Positions 19,425 to 29,262 are shown, numbered from the stretch's first letter. The stretch is DNA of 64,000 nucleotides from Arion vulgaris (GCA_020796225.1 CM036762.1:16233786-16297785); one strand, 5' to 3'. Notes: generated from the sequence alone by a model not told the origin. Made by a program: numbers and translations.

Positions 19425-19800
19425 CGCCTCTTGTACCAAAGGTAACCGGTTCTTTCCCTCGTGGAGCCATCGGGATGTTTTTGCTCCAGAGATTCCTGAT
19501 CTCAGTGTAGGTGAGATCGATTTCTAAGTCCTATCGGAGACGGACGATAAAACGTAGGTCCCGTGTTAATTTGAGCACGTAAAAGAACCCTTGGCAGTTC
19601 AAAATCGAGAAGAGTAAACTTTAAATCCGTTGCCCAGTCAACATTCATTAGAAAAAAGATTAAAAATAAAATCTTCAAAATTACATCGGGAACTCTCGCC
19701 GGTGCTACGGAGTTCATGCACTCCAGCTGAGATCTTCCTGTGTAAGAAAGAGATTCAAGCACACATGGTTACTCACCGAAGTGAAATGAGGATGGTCGTA
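19425..19800 (+). mobile_element. SINE-P copy 1 with (TCAA)n tail
   Basis: Partial tRNA-like head (CTCGCCTCTTGTACCAAAGG, GGTTCTTTCCC) and core GACGATAAAACGTAGGTCCC then GCACGTAAAAGAACCCTTGG. A 3' half with GCTACGGAGTTCATGC and ACTCACCGAAGTG runs into (TCAA)n. The core resembles one I know from tRNA-SINEs across invertebrates; I cannot name the superfamily with confidence. Confidence 0.72.
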
Positions 19801-19805
19801 TCAAT

Positions 19806-19846
<41 letters not shown>

Positions 19847-20068
19847 GTTCAATCAATCACTCAATCAATCAATCACCCACCCACTCACTCACTCACTCAC
19901 TCACCACTCACCACTCACTCAATCAATCAATCAATCAATCAATCGTTCAATCAATCACTCAATCAATCAATCACCCACCCAATCACTCAGTCAATCAATC
20001 AATCAATCACTCAATCAATCAATCATTCAATCATTCAATTAATCAATCAATCAACCAATCAGATCAGA
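19800..20068. repeat. (TCAA)n / (TCAC)n tetranucleotide array
   Basis: ~270 bp of TCAA with TCAC, CCAC and TCAT variants. Grows directly out of the SINE-P1 3' end. The Ser/Asn/Gln/Ile-rich frame is an artefact. Confidence 0.93.
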
Positions 20069-20179
20069 AATGAAGAATAGAATAAGCCAGAAAATGAGAA
20101 TGACAGAAAATCAAATGCATGATATACTGCACGTTTTTGTCTATGTCAATCAGAGAGTTCTTCAGTGTTACATAACGAT

Positions 20180-20376
20180 TGAGAGGTCTCTGTAGCGTAG
20201 GTAAAGTGTTCGTCTTTCGTCTCAAGGTAACTCGGTTCGCTCCCTGTGATGAGACATCACGATATTGACACAGAGATCACTGATCTCAATGTAGATGAGA
20301 TCGAGTTCCTAGTCCTATCGAAGCTCGATAATAAAACGTAGATCCGTTTTCAAGTTTAGCACGTAAAAGAACATTT
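20180..20376 (+). mobile_element. SINE-P copy 2
   Basis: GAGAGGTCTCTGTAGCGTAGG (A-box) and GGTTCGCTCCCT (B-box), then GATCTCAATGTAGATGAGAT and GATAATAAAACGTAGATCCG, ending at GCACGTAAAAGAACA. 3'-truncated relative to copy 1. Confidence 0.75.
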
Positions 20377-20465
20377 CTTATGCTTCTTCTTCTTTTGTGC
20401 CACACTGTTGTCCAGTGTCATGCTTTTTTCTTTGTATTTGTATTGTGCTGGTGCTTGGTGATAGT

Positions 20466-20562
20466 TAATTTATTAGAGTATCTTCAGTGCCATGCTATGA
20501 TGCAGAGAGGCAGTTCATTTATTAGGGTATCTTCAGTGCCATGCTATGATGCAGAGAGGCGG
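20466..20562. repeat. 48-bp tandem duplication at the start of Q3
   Basis: TATCTTCAGTGCCATGCTAT plus GATGCAGAGAGGC occurs twice back to back (to 20,562). The duplicated block includes part of the Q terminus. Confidence 0.8.
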
Positions 20563-20724
20563 TCGCATCAGGGGGAAACCGTAAGGGTGGTGCGAGGGGG
20601 GGGCGGGGCGGCATAAGGAGCGAATGCAAAATTACAATTGAAGGTTATTTTCAATAAAAAAACATTTAAGTGGCGGCATTTCGAAGACTTGCATCACACT
20701 GAGAAATATACCGCACTGCCCTGG
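20500..20724 (+). mobile_element. MITE Q3 (partial)
   Basis: GCCATGCTATGATGCAGAG, CGCATCAGGG, GGCGGCATAAGGAGCGAA, GAAGGTTATTTTC, GGCATTTCGAAGACTTGCAT and CACTGCCCTGG match the other Q copies. The outer TSD is obscured by the local duplication. Confidence 0.65.
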
Positions 20725-20725
20725 A

Positions 20726-20822
20726 TAGCTTCCCTATGCCCCTACCTCAGTCGCCTCTTATGACATGCCTTGTAGGTCGCAGTGTTACTATTCTTTTCTC
20801 CTCTTGAGGGCCCCCGGCAATT
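20726..20822 (-). mobile_element. SINE-D copy 3 (5' part only)
   Basis: GTAGGTCGCAGTGTTACTAT, CAGTCGCCTCTTATGACAT and TGAGGGCCCCCGGC match the reverse of the SINE-D 5' half. Confidence 0.78.
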
Positions 20823-21200
20823 TTGTATTCTTATGTTCGGACCCCAGCTTTTCTTTTTTAAACGTCGAAGTTCTTGTACGTGTTGTCGAAACTGGATAAA
20901 TAGCAGAACAACGGATATGTCATGCGGGCATGTTCTCAACGCATAATGTGTGTTTGCGTGTACCGTTAGCATTGTGTTAACGCTGAACAAATATGTCCAC
21001 AATTATAGCGGCAGTGAGCAAACAATCTTTTTTGTTAGTAGTGGTCAGAATAATTAACAGGTCTGCTGTGCCGAAGGGGCAATTCAAGATAAGATATGAC
21101 AGCTACTTGAACCCAGTCATTAGACACAACTTTACTGGAAACTCGCTACTAAACATCAGTTATTAATGTATCTGACATGTTAGGAAAATCACAGTTAACA
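20823..21200. other. unassigned stretch
   Basis: Nothing recognised on either strand. Confidence 0.5.
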
Positions 21201-21220
21201 GAACCCTAACCCCGACTCCA

Positions 21221-21650
21221 GCTGCATGATAATCCCAGCTACTAGACCCCAGTCCCCAACTAGTAGATCCCTACTGCTACTAGACTCCAGCTGCAAGATA
21301 ATCCCAGCTACTAGACCCCAGTCCCCAACTAGTAGATCCCTACTGCTACTAGACTCCAGCTGCAAGATAATCCCAGCTACTAGACCCCAGTCCTCAACTA
21401 GTAGATCCCGGATGCTACTAGACTCCAGCTGCAAGATAATCCCAGCTACTAGACCCCAGTCCCCAACTAGTAGATCACGGCTGCTACTAGACTCCAGCTG
21501 CAAGATAATCCCAGCTACTAGACCCCAGTCCCCAACTAGTAGATCACGGCTGCTACTAGACTCCAGCTGCATGATAATCCCAGCTACTACCCCCTCTTCC
21601 CCAACTAATAGATCCCTGCTGCTACTAGACTCCTCTGCTACTAGAGTACA
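21221..21650. repeat. 69-bp minisatellite, ~6 units
   Basis: Units contain ATAATCCCAGCTACTAGACC, CCAACTAGTAGATC and CTGCTACTAGACTCCAGCTG. The internal CTACTAGAC sub-repeat suggests an older shorter period. In-frame because 69 is divisible by three; not coding. Confidence 0.94.
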
Positions 21651-22290
21651 GCTGCTTCTAGACCCCAACTACTGGATCACGGCTGCTACTGAATCCCAGC
21701 TACTAGATTTGAGTCACTACTAATCCCCAGTTACTACACCCCAGCTACTTCTAGACCTACAGCTGGTACTAGACCCCAGAAAAAAGACCTCAACTAAAGC
21801 TAGACTTCGTCCGATAGATTTCACCTACAACTAGACCCCAGCTACTGTTACTACACACGAGCTATTGCACGCCAGCTACTACAAACGACCTACTACATAC
21901 TATAAAATGTTTTAAATGGCTGTAAACATTAGTTTTCTCCAACCAAGCCAATGGACGCGTTAAATATATAACACAAAGAAGGAAACTTCTAGATAGTATG
22001 ATTGTTTGAATGGGAAAAAAATATTTTGTAGCGTCGGGAACATGTGGAGCTCACGTGCAAGTTTTCAAGTTATTTCATCAAATGGTTACAAAGATAAAAA
22101 TTTTTATCTGTGGGCATGACAAGTTGAACGAACTAAAGTAACTACACACACTCTACTATACTCAAGTTAGTATATACAAGCTACTGCACGCACGTTAGCT
22201 ACTGCACGCACGTTACTACATATTAGTAACTACACACCAGTAACTACACACCAGCTACTCAACGCTAGCTACTACACACCAACTACATCC
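21651..22290. repeat. degenerate CTACTA-rich extension of the 69-bp array
   Basis: CAGCTACTA, ACTACACACCAG and CTAGACCCCA recur irregularly to ~22,290, interrupted by ~250 bp of ordinary AT-rich sequence near 21,900-22,130. Confidence 0.65.
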
Positions 22291-22369
22291 ACTAGACCTC
22301 AGCAAGGGGAAGGAAATTTGCATATAACTTTTGAGCAACGGGAACTATCAACATGTTTACTCGTTGAGT

Positions 22370-22860
22370 TAACCTACCAATCAATCATCTAGCCAACCAA
22401 CTAACTGACCAATTGACTAACTAATCAACTATCTGGTCAACTAACTAACTAATTAACTAAATAATAAACCAACCATTTAGCCAATTAACTAACTAACTAA
22501 TAAAAAAAACCAACCATCTAGCCCATTAACTAACAAATTAATTAACTAACCAACTAACCATTTAGCCAACTAACTAATTAAGCAATTAACTATCTAACCA
22601 ATCAACTAAACATCTAGCCAACTAACTAGCTAACCAACCAACCAACAAACAAACCAACCAAAAAACCAACTATCTAGCCAACTAACCAACCAATCAATCA
22701 TCCAACCAACCAACAAACCAGCCAACCAGCCAGCCATCCAACCAACCAAACAGCTAACCATACAACCAACCAACCAACCAACCAACCAACCAGCCAGCCA
22801 TCCAACCAACCAGCCAGCCATCCAACCAACCAACCAACTAACCATACCACCAACCATCAA
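22370..22860. repeat. degenerate (CCAA)/(CTAA) tetranucleotide tract
   Basis: ~490 bp of AACCAACCAACTAACTA-type sequence, purest at 22,620-22,850. The Trp/Leu/Val/Gly frame on the minus strand is an artefact. Confidence 0.9.
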
Positions 22861-23096
22861 ATCATGCATTCCAAAATATTCCGGACATACGGAAGTCAAA
22901 ATCTAACTTAGTAAACACAACAATGACGTACAGTCAGACACAAATAATGAGTGGAACGTGATTAGATTACGATAAAGTCGAGGTCACAAACTCCCATAGC
23001 AAGTGCCTTAGTCTTGATTCGATCCTCCGTCAGTTGTAATGACATTTCTCTGACTTTACACGCCTCTCAGGTTGACCAAGCCTTTTCATAGCAGAT

Positions 23097-23298
23097 TTTT
23101 TTTTTGATTCAGAAGCACTTGAGCTTTCAGCTCTTCGGCTCGGTGCCATGGACATCGTAACCCTTCGGTTTGGTGCCACGAATACAGTAAATCTGGAGAA
23201 TCTGTGGCTTTTCTGCCAGCCCGCGGAGTTGAACCGCACTCACAGGGGCTTGTCACACATCGTCGACTGCGCTACGAGCTCGCTGGACAGGCGGACTA
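23097..23298 (-). mobile_element. SINE-C copy 6
   Basis: (T)n at left, GAGCTTTCAGCTCTTCGGC, head at right. Perfect 11-bp TSD TCATAGCAGAT (23,086-23,096; 23,299-23,309). Confidence 0.9.
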
Positions 23299-23357
23299 TC
23301 ATAGCAGATAAAATACCCCACAAAAAACCATACCCTCTTGAAAGTAAAAGAGACAAG

Positions 23358-23708
23358 AGGTTATTGGTTACTAAACTGACGTCATTGCACTCCGGGCAGA
23401 CCAATAGGTGCTCAGTCTCCCCAACAGATATCGAAGAGTATGCATACTAATGGTTCCTGTGGCTCGCTGATTAAACACACCTCTCACTCTGCCTCTCAGG
23501 CATCCAGTTCGACTTAAACAACGGGTAACTCCAAACTGCCTAAATCGCTTGATCGATTCACCATCGATTTTAGTGTCCTCATCCAACATGCAGTCGCGAA
23601 GAGACCGAAGAATATCCTCTTATCCATCTTCAACTCCCCAACAATCGATGCTGTTAATGCAAGCCTAACCGCTCTCTCATTACCGTAAACACTCGCATAC
23701 CCAGGACA
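23358..23708 (-). mobile_element. repeat E copy 2
   Basis: The cleanest E copy. GGTTATTGGTTACTAAAC opens it on the plus strand (= tail on the minus). Minus-strand frame 23,371-23,589 reads RQFGVTRCLSRTGCLRGRV and VFNQRATGTISMHT. Product unknown. Confidence 0.7.
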
Positions 23709-23853
23709 TGAGGTATCGGACCCAACAGCCGTTTGTCAAAGAAAAATATAGATCTTACATCTTATTTCCCAACATATCTTATTATATGAAAACTAGTTCC
23801 TTATTTTACTTTCTACAAGTTTCCAAAAGATCCACAATATTGCAAGAAATTGT

Positions 23854-24098
23854 CGCCCGCCTGTTGTTGGAGCCCGCAAGGGAAGTAAAGAATAGTACCA
23901 CTGCGACCTTCAAAGCATGTCGTAAGATGCGACTGGTGTAGGCGCTAGGGATGCTACCCTAGTAAATAAAAATTAGATGTGCTGGCCGACTTGTAGGCGC
24001 ATAACTGGCACAACTTACAATCGCTCTTAGGCTCAGATCACATACAAATCACACAGAGTGGTTGACAAGTATCGATATGGAGCGTTTGAAGAAGAAGA
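23854..24098 (+). mobile_element. SINE-D copy 4
   Basis: CGCCCGCCTGTTGTTGGAGC to GAGCGTTTGAAGAAGAAG. 10-bp TSD AAGAAATTGT (23,844-23,853; 24,099-24,108). Confidence 0.88.
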
Positions 24099-24229
24099 AA
24101 GAAATTGTGTACGGGGTCAAAGTTCTTTGAGAAATATCATGATGTTTGGAATGATAAATACATCTCATATTGTTATCTTATAACTCATATAAAAATCACA
24201 TACACTTAGATCGGACACGTTAATTTAGT

Positions 24230-24488
24230 CTATCTTTCTATTTTGTCCTTCTCTGCTTTTTTGCCGTTAGGCATAGCAGGTTTAACTGATGATCGGTGTC
24301 CAAGATAGTGCACGCTCGGTCGCTTGGTATGGTGTGGTATTGTAGATTTTAAAGATGTCTGTAACTCCATCATCCATCTTTTACTTGGTCTGCCCCTTCC
24401 TCTTGATGATTCCATTTTCTGGTTGTACGTTCTTGCAACTGATGCATTCGGGTTCATTCTTACCAAGGGGCCAAACCATTTGAGTTTC
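24230..24488 (-). pseudogene. LINE ORF C-terminal tail
   Basis: The minus strand reads PKLKWFGPLVRMNPNASVA, GRGRPSKRWMMELQT. The WFGxLVRM...GRGRPxxRW pattern is an RTE-type tail. SINE-A9 sits at its upstream end, where FIEKPKLKWFG continues across the insertion. No catalytic domain. Confidence 0.68.
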
Positions 24489-24499
24489 GGTTTTTCAAT

Positions 24500-24755
24500 C
24501 TTCTTCTTCTTCTTTGCGTTCGTTCTTTACGACCAATTTTAATTACTTTTTGTGATATGTTTGATCTTTGCCAAGAACGTGTATACGTTGCACATTGGTT
24601 TGGTAGGCCCCTAAACGCATAGAATTCTACACGTTTAGGACATGTGCCTCCGATTTCAGCCAGACCTCCTTAGTCGCCTCTTACGACATGCGTGGCAGGT
24701 AACAGTTGTTCTATTCTTTACCCCCCAAATTTGGGCCCCGGTAACCACTCGGGCG
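24500..24755 (-). mobile_element. SINE-A copy 9
   Basis: Full-length, (TTC)n to GTAACCACTCGGGCG. Perfect 11-bp TSD GGTTTTTCAAT (24,489-24,499; 24,756-24,766). Inserted in a LINE tail. Confidence 0.9.
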
Positions 24756-25018
24756 GGTTTTTCAATGAATCTAAAAGCTTAATTGAGAAATTGCAGTAAA
24801 ATGACGCATATTATGTGCAGTCGTATGTACATATAATGCATGCTTGATTTCGCCCAACCTTTCCTTGTAGAATGGAAATTTGTGTATTATATGGACCACA
24901 ATTCTTCAAAATCTTTTTTGTTGTTGAAACATTAATTCAAAATGACAAAAAGTTTTGCAACACATACCCTTGATGTGCAACAGTAGTTCTTTGACAAACT
25001 GAAAGAACGTGTCGATTT

Positions 25019-26102
25019 TTTTTCTGACAGTAAGCAGAACATCGCTGGATAAGTTAGAAAGGATCCAAAATGAAGCGATGAGGCTTATACTCGGTTGCAC
25101 ACGTGACACTTCTTGTGAGGTAATGTGCTATGTCCTTGAATTGCCAACGATGGCCACTAGACACAAAGTCGCACAGGTGAAAGCGTATCTGAGAGTTTTT
25201 GCGGACACAAATCATCCTCTGCACAAATCCATAAATGAGAACAAAGGCAGGCGATTGAAGAGAGGTCGATCCTGGATGGCCGAGGCAGAGGATGTTATTA
25301 AACAGGTCTGTACTCTAGATGAGCTGAGGCACGGTGACGAATGGATGCCTATATCAGAATATATGACTGATTACACCAGGGTTATCAGCACACTTGGACG
25401 CCGCTGTAGAGAATGGGCCCCGGGCGTCGTCAATGCGGGAATTCTTGCACTCGTGGATCAGCACTCCCACCCAGGTGATATCATTATCTACACCGATGGC
25501 TCTGTCAAGCGTGGCACCAGATCATCGTGGGCTTACTCAGCACAACGAAACGGTCTCACACTTCATGAGGACTGCGGGGTTTTTGAGACAGCGACATCGA
25601 GCATGACTATGGAGATCACTACTGCCTCCAGGTCTCTGTCATGGGTGGCTGAGCAACAGGTTACCCATACGATCATCATATCAGACTCGATGAATATGCT
25701 TCAACTGATTGAATCTGGAAGTATGCGCGTGGAATGGGTGGACATCATTTGGAGATCACATCTCAAGAAAATGACTTGGCTGTACAAGCCTGGACATGCT
25801 GGAGTGCGGGGTAACGAGCGTGCTGACTCTCTTGCAAACAGTGCCCGACTCAAGTGGGCAGAAGTATGAACAGAGTCGATATCATCAATGCGGTACGCTC
25901 TCAATTGTGTGACATGGGCGGGTCTCAGACACTGGAACGAGTTCGAGAATTAGGCGTTAAGTTTGGACATGCCAGACAGTGTCGTCTTCGTGGTAGAGAG
26001 AGAAGATATAGTAATCAACTTCTCATGGGTACGGTGAGCAAATGGACGTTAGGATGGCTGCTGCAGCGGAGGAAAGAGCACGAATGGGAGTGCCCAATGT
26101 GA
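25019..26102 (+). pseudogene. LINE-Y ORF fragment: RT thumb plus RNase H
   Basis: The frame is open to 25,869 (about 284 codons of element sequence), then a frameshift moves the reading to 25,854-26,102. Residues near the start (DKLERIQNEAMRLILGCTRD, ATRHKVAQVKAY) are the RT thumb typical of I/Jockey-like LINEs. RNase H follows: IYTDGSVKRG (first Asp), TMEITTASRSL (Glu), IISDSMNML (Asp), KPGHAGVRGNERADSLA (His and last Asp). The shifted part ends HEWECPM. All RNase H acidic residues are visible, but there is no endonuclease or RT palm, so it cannot act alone. Confidence 0.85.
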
Positions 26103-26144
26103 CATGACGTCGATCGCATAATATAACATAACATAACATAACAT
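25019..26144 (+). mobile_element. 5'-truncated LINE-Y with RNase H, 13-bp TSD
   Basis: A 1126-bp insertion bounded by a perfect TSD AACGTGTCGATTT (25,006-25,018; 26,145-26,157). It ends in a (CATAA)-type pentamer tail. The content is the RT C-terminus, RNase H and a C-terminal tail. A second 3' end of the family lies reversed at 52,412-52,645 with the same pentamer tail. Truncation at the 5' end is usual for target-primed reverse transcription. Confidence 0.9.
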
Positions 26145-26192
26145 AACGTGTCGATTTATAAAAAGATCTATCCATGCATGTAACGTCTTAAA

Positions 26193-26780
26193 GAAATCAA
26201 ATCTAGAACAGAAATTAGAATATTTAACTCTAATGTGGAAGCAGTTCTACTGTATGGGTCAGAAACATGGAGAACTACTAAAACAATAACGGATAAACTA
26301 CAAATATTCATCAACTGGTGTCTGCGCAGAATAGAGGGACTAGGATGGTATGATAGGGTTACAAATGAGGAACTTATGGAGAGAACAGGACAGATTCCAC
26401 TGGACCAAGAGGTTAAAAAAAGACGCTGATGCTGGATAGGACACACTTTGTGAAAACCTTTTGGGAATATAACAAGAATGGTCTTTTCCTGGAACCCATA
26501 GGGAAAGCGAAAGAGGGGGAGGCCAAGAAATACATGGAGACGAGATTTGGAGGCAGATATTAACAATATAAAGAAAAGCTGCAGGAGATAGCTAGAGACA
26601 GGAAGACTTGGCGTGAGTAGGTTGAGGGCCTATGCCCCAATCCGGGTTAAAAAGTCAAAGAGAACTTGGCATGTGTTGGTTGAGGGCCTATGCCCCAATC
26701 CGGGTTAAAAAGTCAAAGAGAACTTAGCATGAGTTGGTTGAGGGCCTATGCCCCAATCCGGGTTAAAAAGGCAAAGAGAG
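26193..26780 (+). mobile_element. 5'-truncated RTE-3 LINE, 15-bp TSD
   Basis: A 588-bp insertion with a perfect TSD ATGTAACGTCTTAAA (26,178-26,192; 26,781-26,795). Decayed coding: VLLYGSETWRTTKTITDKLQ, NWCLRRIEGLGWYDRVTNEE, then after a stop CWIGHTL and KRKRGRPRNTWRRDLEADIN. The 3' end is a 58-bp block present three times. Same group as 62,108-62,486. Confidence 0.88.
26606..26776. repeat. 58-bp x3 repeat at the RTE-3 3' terminus
   Basis: GTTGAGGGCCTATGCCCCAA plus TCCGGGTTAAAAAG occurs three times in tandem, all inside the TSD. The 62.1-kb copy has one such block, so this copy expanded either before or after insertion. Confidence 0.88.
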
Positions 26781-26856
26781 ATGTAACGTCTTAAATGCTG
26801 TTGTGCCCGTAGAATATTATACAAGTTAGTGATTCATGAAGACCATTATCAGAGCG

Positions 26857-27190
26857 GAGGTCTTTGTGGCGCAGACGTTAGGCGCTTGCCTCTCACTCCA
26901 AAAGTGCGAAACGAGTAACAACAAAGTACTGTAGTTTTACAAAATACAAAAACAATGACAATACACAGCAACGTTTCGGCCAAAATGCCTTTATCAAGCA
27001 AACGATATAACAGGAGTGAAGAATATCACAGCACACTACATATAGACTAAGACAGAGATGATTTCCAACGGGCAGAAAAAGTAGTTCCAAAACTAGTCAG
27101 TTTACTCCCACGTGAAGGGAACTACATTTTCCTTCCGACATCCATGATCTCAGTGTAGGCGAGATGTAGTTTTACCCCATGTAAAATCAG
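26857..27190 (+). mobile_element. SINE-P copy 3, split
   Basis: The head at 26,857-26,915 (GGTCTTTGTGGCGCAGACG A-box, CTTGCCTCTCACTCC) and the body at 27,105-27,190 (GATCTCAGTGTAGGCGAGAT) are separated by the ~190-bp insert described next. Confidence 0.65.
26916..27104 (-). mobile_element. candidate Penelope-like terminal fragment
   Basis: Minus strand contains CTTGATAAAGGCATTTTGGC followed by CGAAACGTT. The GA.AAGGC...GGCCGAAACGTT signature is common in terminal repeats of Penelope-like elements, where it can form a hammerhead ribozyme core (CUGAnGA...GAAA). Here the first half is mutated, so an active ribozyme is unlikely. No RT is visible. Confidence 0.4.
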
Positions 27191-27199
27191 TGCTGTACT

Positions 27200-27612
27200 A
27201 GGGTTCGGAAACAAGGAAGACAACAAAAGAAACCACCAAAAAACTACAGACATTCAAAATGGATGTTTACATAGAATAGAGGGACTGAGATGGTATGATA
27301 AGATTACAAACGAGGAACTCAGGAGAGAACAAAGCAGATACCAGTGGAGAAAGAGCTCAGGAAGAGACACTGGCGATGGATAGGACATACATTGAGAAGA
27401 CAGACCCGAAGCATAGCAAGACAGACACTATTGTGGAACCGGCAGGGAAAGAGGAGTAGCGGAAGACCTAGACAGACCTGGAGAAGAGAGCTGGAGACTG
27501 ATATTAAAAAGATAGGTAAAAAATGGAAAGAGTTGGAAGGGATGGCAAGAGAGAGGAAGAGCTGGAAGAAGTTTGTTGAAGACCTGTGTTTCGTTGGGAG
27601 TTGAAAGGTGAA
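27200..27612 (+). pseudogene. RTE-2 LINE C-terminal tail, copy 2
   Basis: Early frames give pieces of the GSET and INGCLHRIEGLRWYDKITNE type with breaks. The intact frame 27,344-27,604 reads RHWRWIGHTLRRQTRSIAR, SSGRPRQTWRRELE, MARERKSWKKFVEDLCFVGS. It ends GGAGTTGAAAGGTGAA without the (GAA)n seen in sister copies, because SINE-A10 follows. RT and endonuclease are lost. Confidence 0.8.
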
Positions 27613-27613
27613 A

Positions 27614-27715
27614 TTCCCGAGTGACTACCAGGTTCCAAATTGGGATGTAAAGAATAGAACCACTGTTACCTGCCACGTATGTCGTAAGAGGTGACTTAGG
27701 AGGTTGAATGTGGCG
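27614..27715 (+). mobile_element. SINE-A copy 10, 3'-truncated
   Basis: CCCGAGTGACTACCAGGTTC to the GTCGTAAGAGGTGACT core, then broken. The missing 3' half points to later rearrangement. Confidence 0.75.
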
Positions 27716-27744
27716 CTAGCTACCCCCCACCGTAAAAAACACTA

Positions 27745-27925
27745 GATGGCTACAGAACGGAGAGCGAACCAAGTAAACTCTGGCTGAAACCGGACACATC
27801 GCTGAAGGATAAGCACCAGAGTTTCAAATGTTGCTGAAGATGTGACGTAAAACACACCAATGTTAAGGCTGCATGAATTGGATTTCCACATGAATAGAAG
27901 TTATGGGAGATCTGGTACATCGGTC
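27745..27925 (+). mobile_element. repeat N copy 3, 5'-truncated
   Basis: ACGGAGAGCGAACC...AGTAAACTCTGGCTGAAACC, GGACACATCGCTGAAGG and GATCTGGTACATCGGTC match N2. Confidence 0.7.
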
Positions 27926-28012
27926 TGGACGGTGATCGAGAGAGGGAGAGGAAGAGCTGAAAGAATTTTATTGAAGACCTGTGTTTCACTGGGAGTTGAA
28001 AGGTGAAGAAGA
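27926..28012 (+). repeat. duplicated RTE-2 3' end
   Basis: GAGGAAGAGCTG.AAGAA, GAAGACCTGTGTTTC and GGGAGTTGAAAGGTGAAGAAG repeat the end of the element at 27,555-27,612. Either a second tiny insertion or a remnant of the same one after A10 and N3 landed inside. Confidence 0.65.
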
Positions 28013-28535
28013 AGGTTTACCCCATACTTCAGATGGGGAAACCAAAGTCTGAACGGAATAACCAATTAATGTCATGTCAGGATGACTGACTGAATAACTG
28101 TTTCTGAGAGCAACCTGTGAAAAGACAATATATAGTGGGACTGGTTTCTCACAATGTGTACCCACGTAATGTAGACAAACAGACAAAAGATTGGACCCAG
28201 CGTTGCCTGTTAGCTATTTTGTCACGTTGTCTTCATGCACTGAGGAGATATTACTGAGCGCTAAAAAACACACTATGAACTTTCCACCGGAACTGTATAA
28301 CTAGCAGCTATAGCTAACTAACTTGTGTTTTCTAAATCAAACAGTTTGTGCAAGTGAAACTGCTTTTAGACACGACAGAATACAATGCTGTACATTTATG
28401 TCGAACTAAGGCCTCAAAGACGCAATGAACAAACTAAAACATGATTTTTGATTGAATCTGACAATGCCATTTGTTGTAATGACAACTAAAAATGTTTAAA
28501 TTATACTGCTAGAGAATATTCTTTATATTCTACTT
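28013..28535. other. unassigned stretch
   Basis: No gene or repeat recognised. Confidence 0.5.
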
Positions 28536-28536
28536 C

Positions 28537-28738
28537 GCACGTCTGCCCAGCGTGTTCGTAGCGCGTTGGACTAAGGGTGACTATCCTTCTGTGTGTGCGG
28601 GTTTAATTCCGCGGGATGGCAAAAAAGCCACAGATTCCCCAGATTTACGGTGTTCGTGGCACCGAACCGAAGGGTTACGATGTCCATGGCACCGAGCCGA
28701 AGAGCTGAAAAGCTCAAGTGCTTCTGGATCGGAAAAAA
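28537..28738 (+). mobile_element. SINE-C copy 7
   Basis: CGTCTGCCCAGCGTGTTCG to GGATCGG(A)n. Imperfect TSD ATATTCTACTTCG / ATATTTTTCTTCG. Confidence 0.85.
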
Positions 28739-28771
28739 TATTTTTCTTCGAATGTTCCATATTGACCTCTT

Positions 28772-29115
28772 GTTAAACCACTCTTTGTGATTTGTATGTG
28801 ATGCAAGAATAAGAGCAATTATATGTTGTGCCAGTTATGCGCATACAAGTAAGCCAGCAATGCGAGTTCTGCGATCTTTTTATTTACTTAGGTAGCTTCC
28901 CTAGATATTCTGAAGAGCGTCAACATCTGAGCTTATAGTAAACACACCAGGGACAGAGATATCAGGAGATCCATGATCGCCTTTGTCAGTCGGTACGGCA
29001 CCTGGTGCTGATGAGCTTCCCTAAGCTTCTACCTCAGTCGCCTCTTACGACATGCCTTTGTAGGTCGCGTTACTATTCTTTGCTCCCCTTGCAAGCCCCG
29101 ACAACATACGGGCGG
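28772..29115 (-). mobile_element. SINE-D copy 5, split by a LINE scrap
   Basis: The 3' half at 28,772-28,903 and the 5' half at 29,014-29,115 join to a normal SINE-D. The (GAA)n end is eroded. Confidence 0.8.
28904..29013 (+). mobile_element. 110-bp 5'-truncated RTE-F LINE insertion
   Basis: Inserted in SINE-D5 with a 10-bp TSD AGCTTCCCTA (28,894-28,903; 29,014-29,023). Reads ASTSELIVNTPGTEISGDP in one frame (then a stop) and ends GCTGATG. Same 3' end as 485-580 and 39,042-39,150. Confidence 0.78.
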
Positions 29116-29262
29116 TCTTTGAATAAACCTCTAACATCTTTATTCCATGCTGTATTGATCATGTCAGCATTTTTTAGTTGTCATTTATTTCAATATATAT
29201 ATAGATGTATACACACAGGACCGTGCAGTATATTTTCTCAGTATGATGCAAGTCTTCGAAAT

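Noticed and set aside
22630..22899. 89-codon Trp/Leu/Val/Gly frame that looks like a membrane protein
   Set aside because: Translation of a CCAA tetranucleotide tract.
26168..26566. 132-codon minus-strand frame
   Set aside because: Antisense shadow of the RTE-3 coding tail; no conserved motif on that strand.
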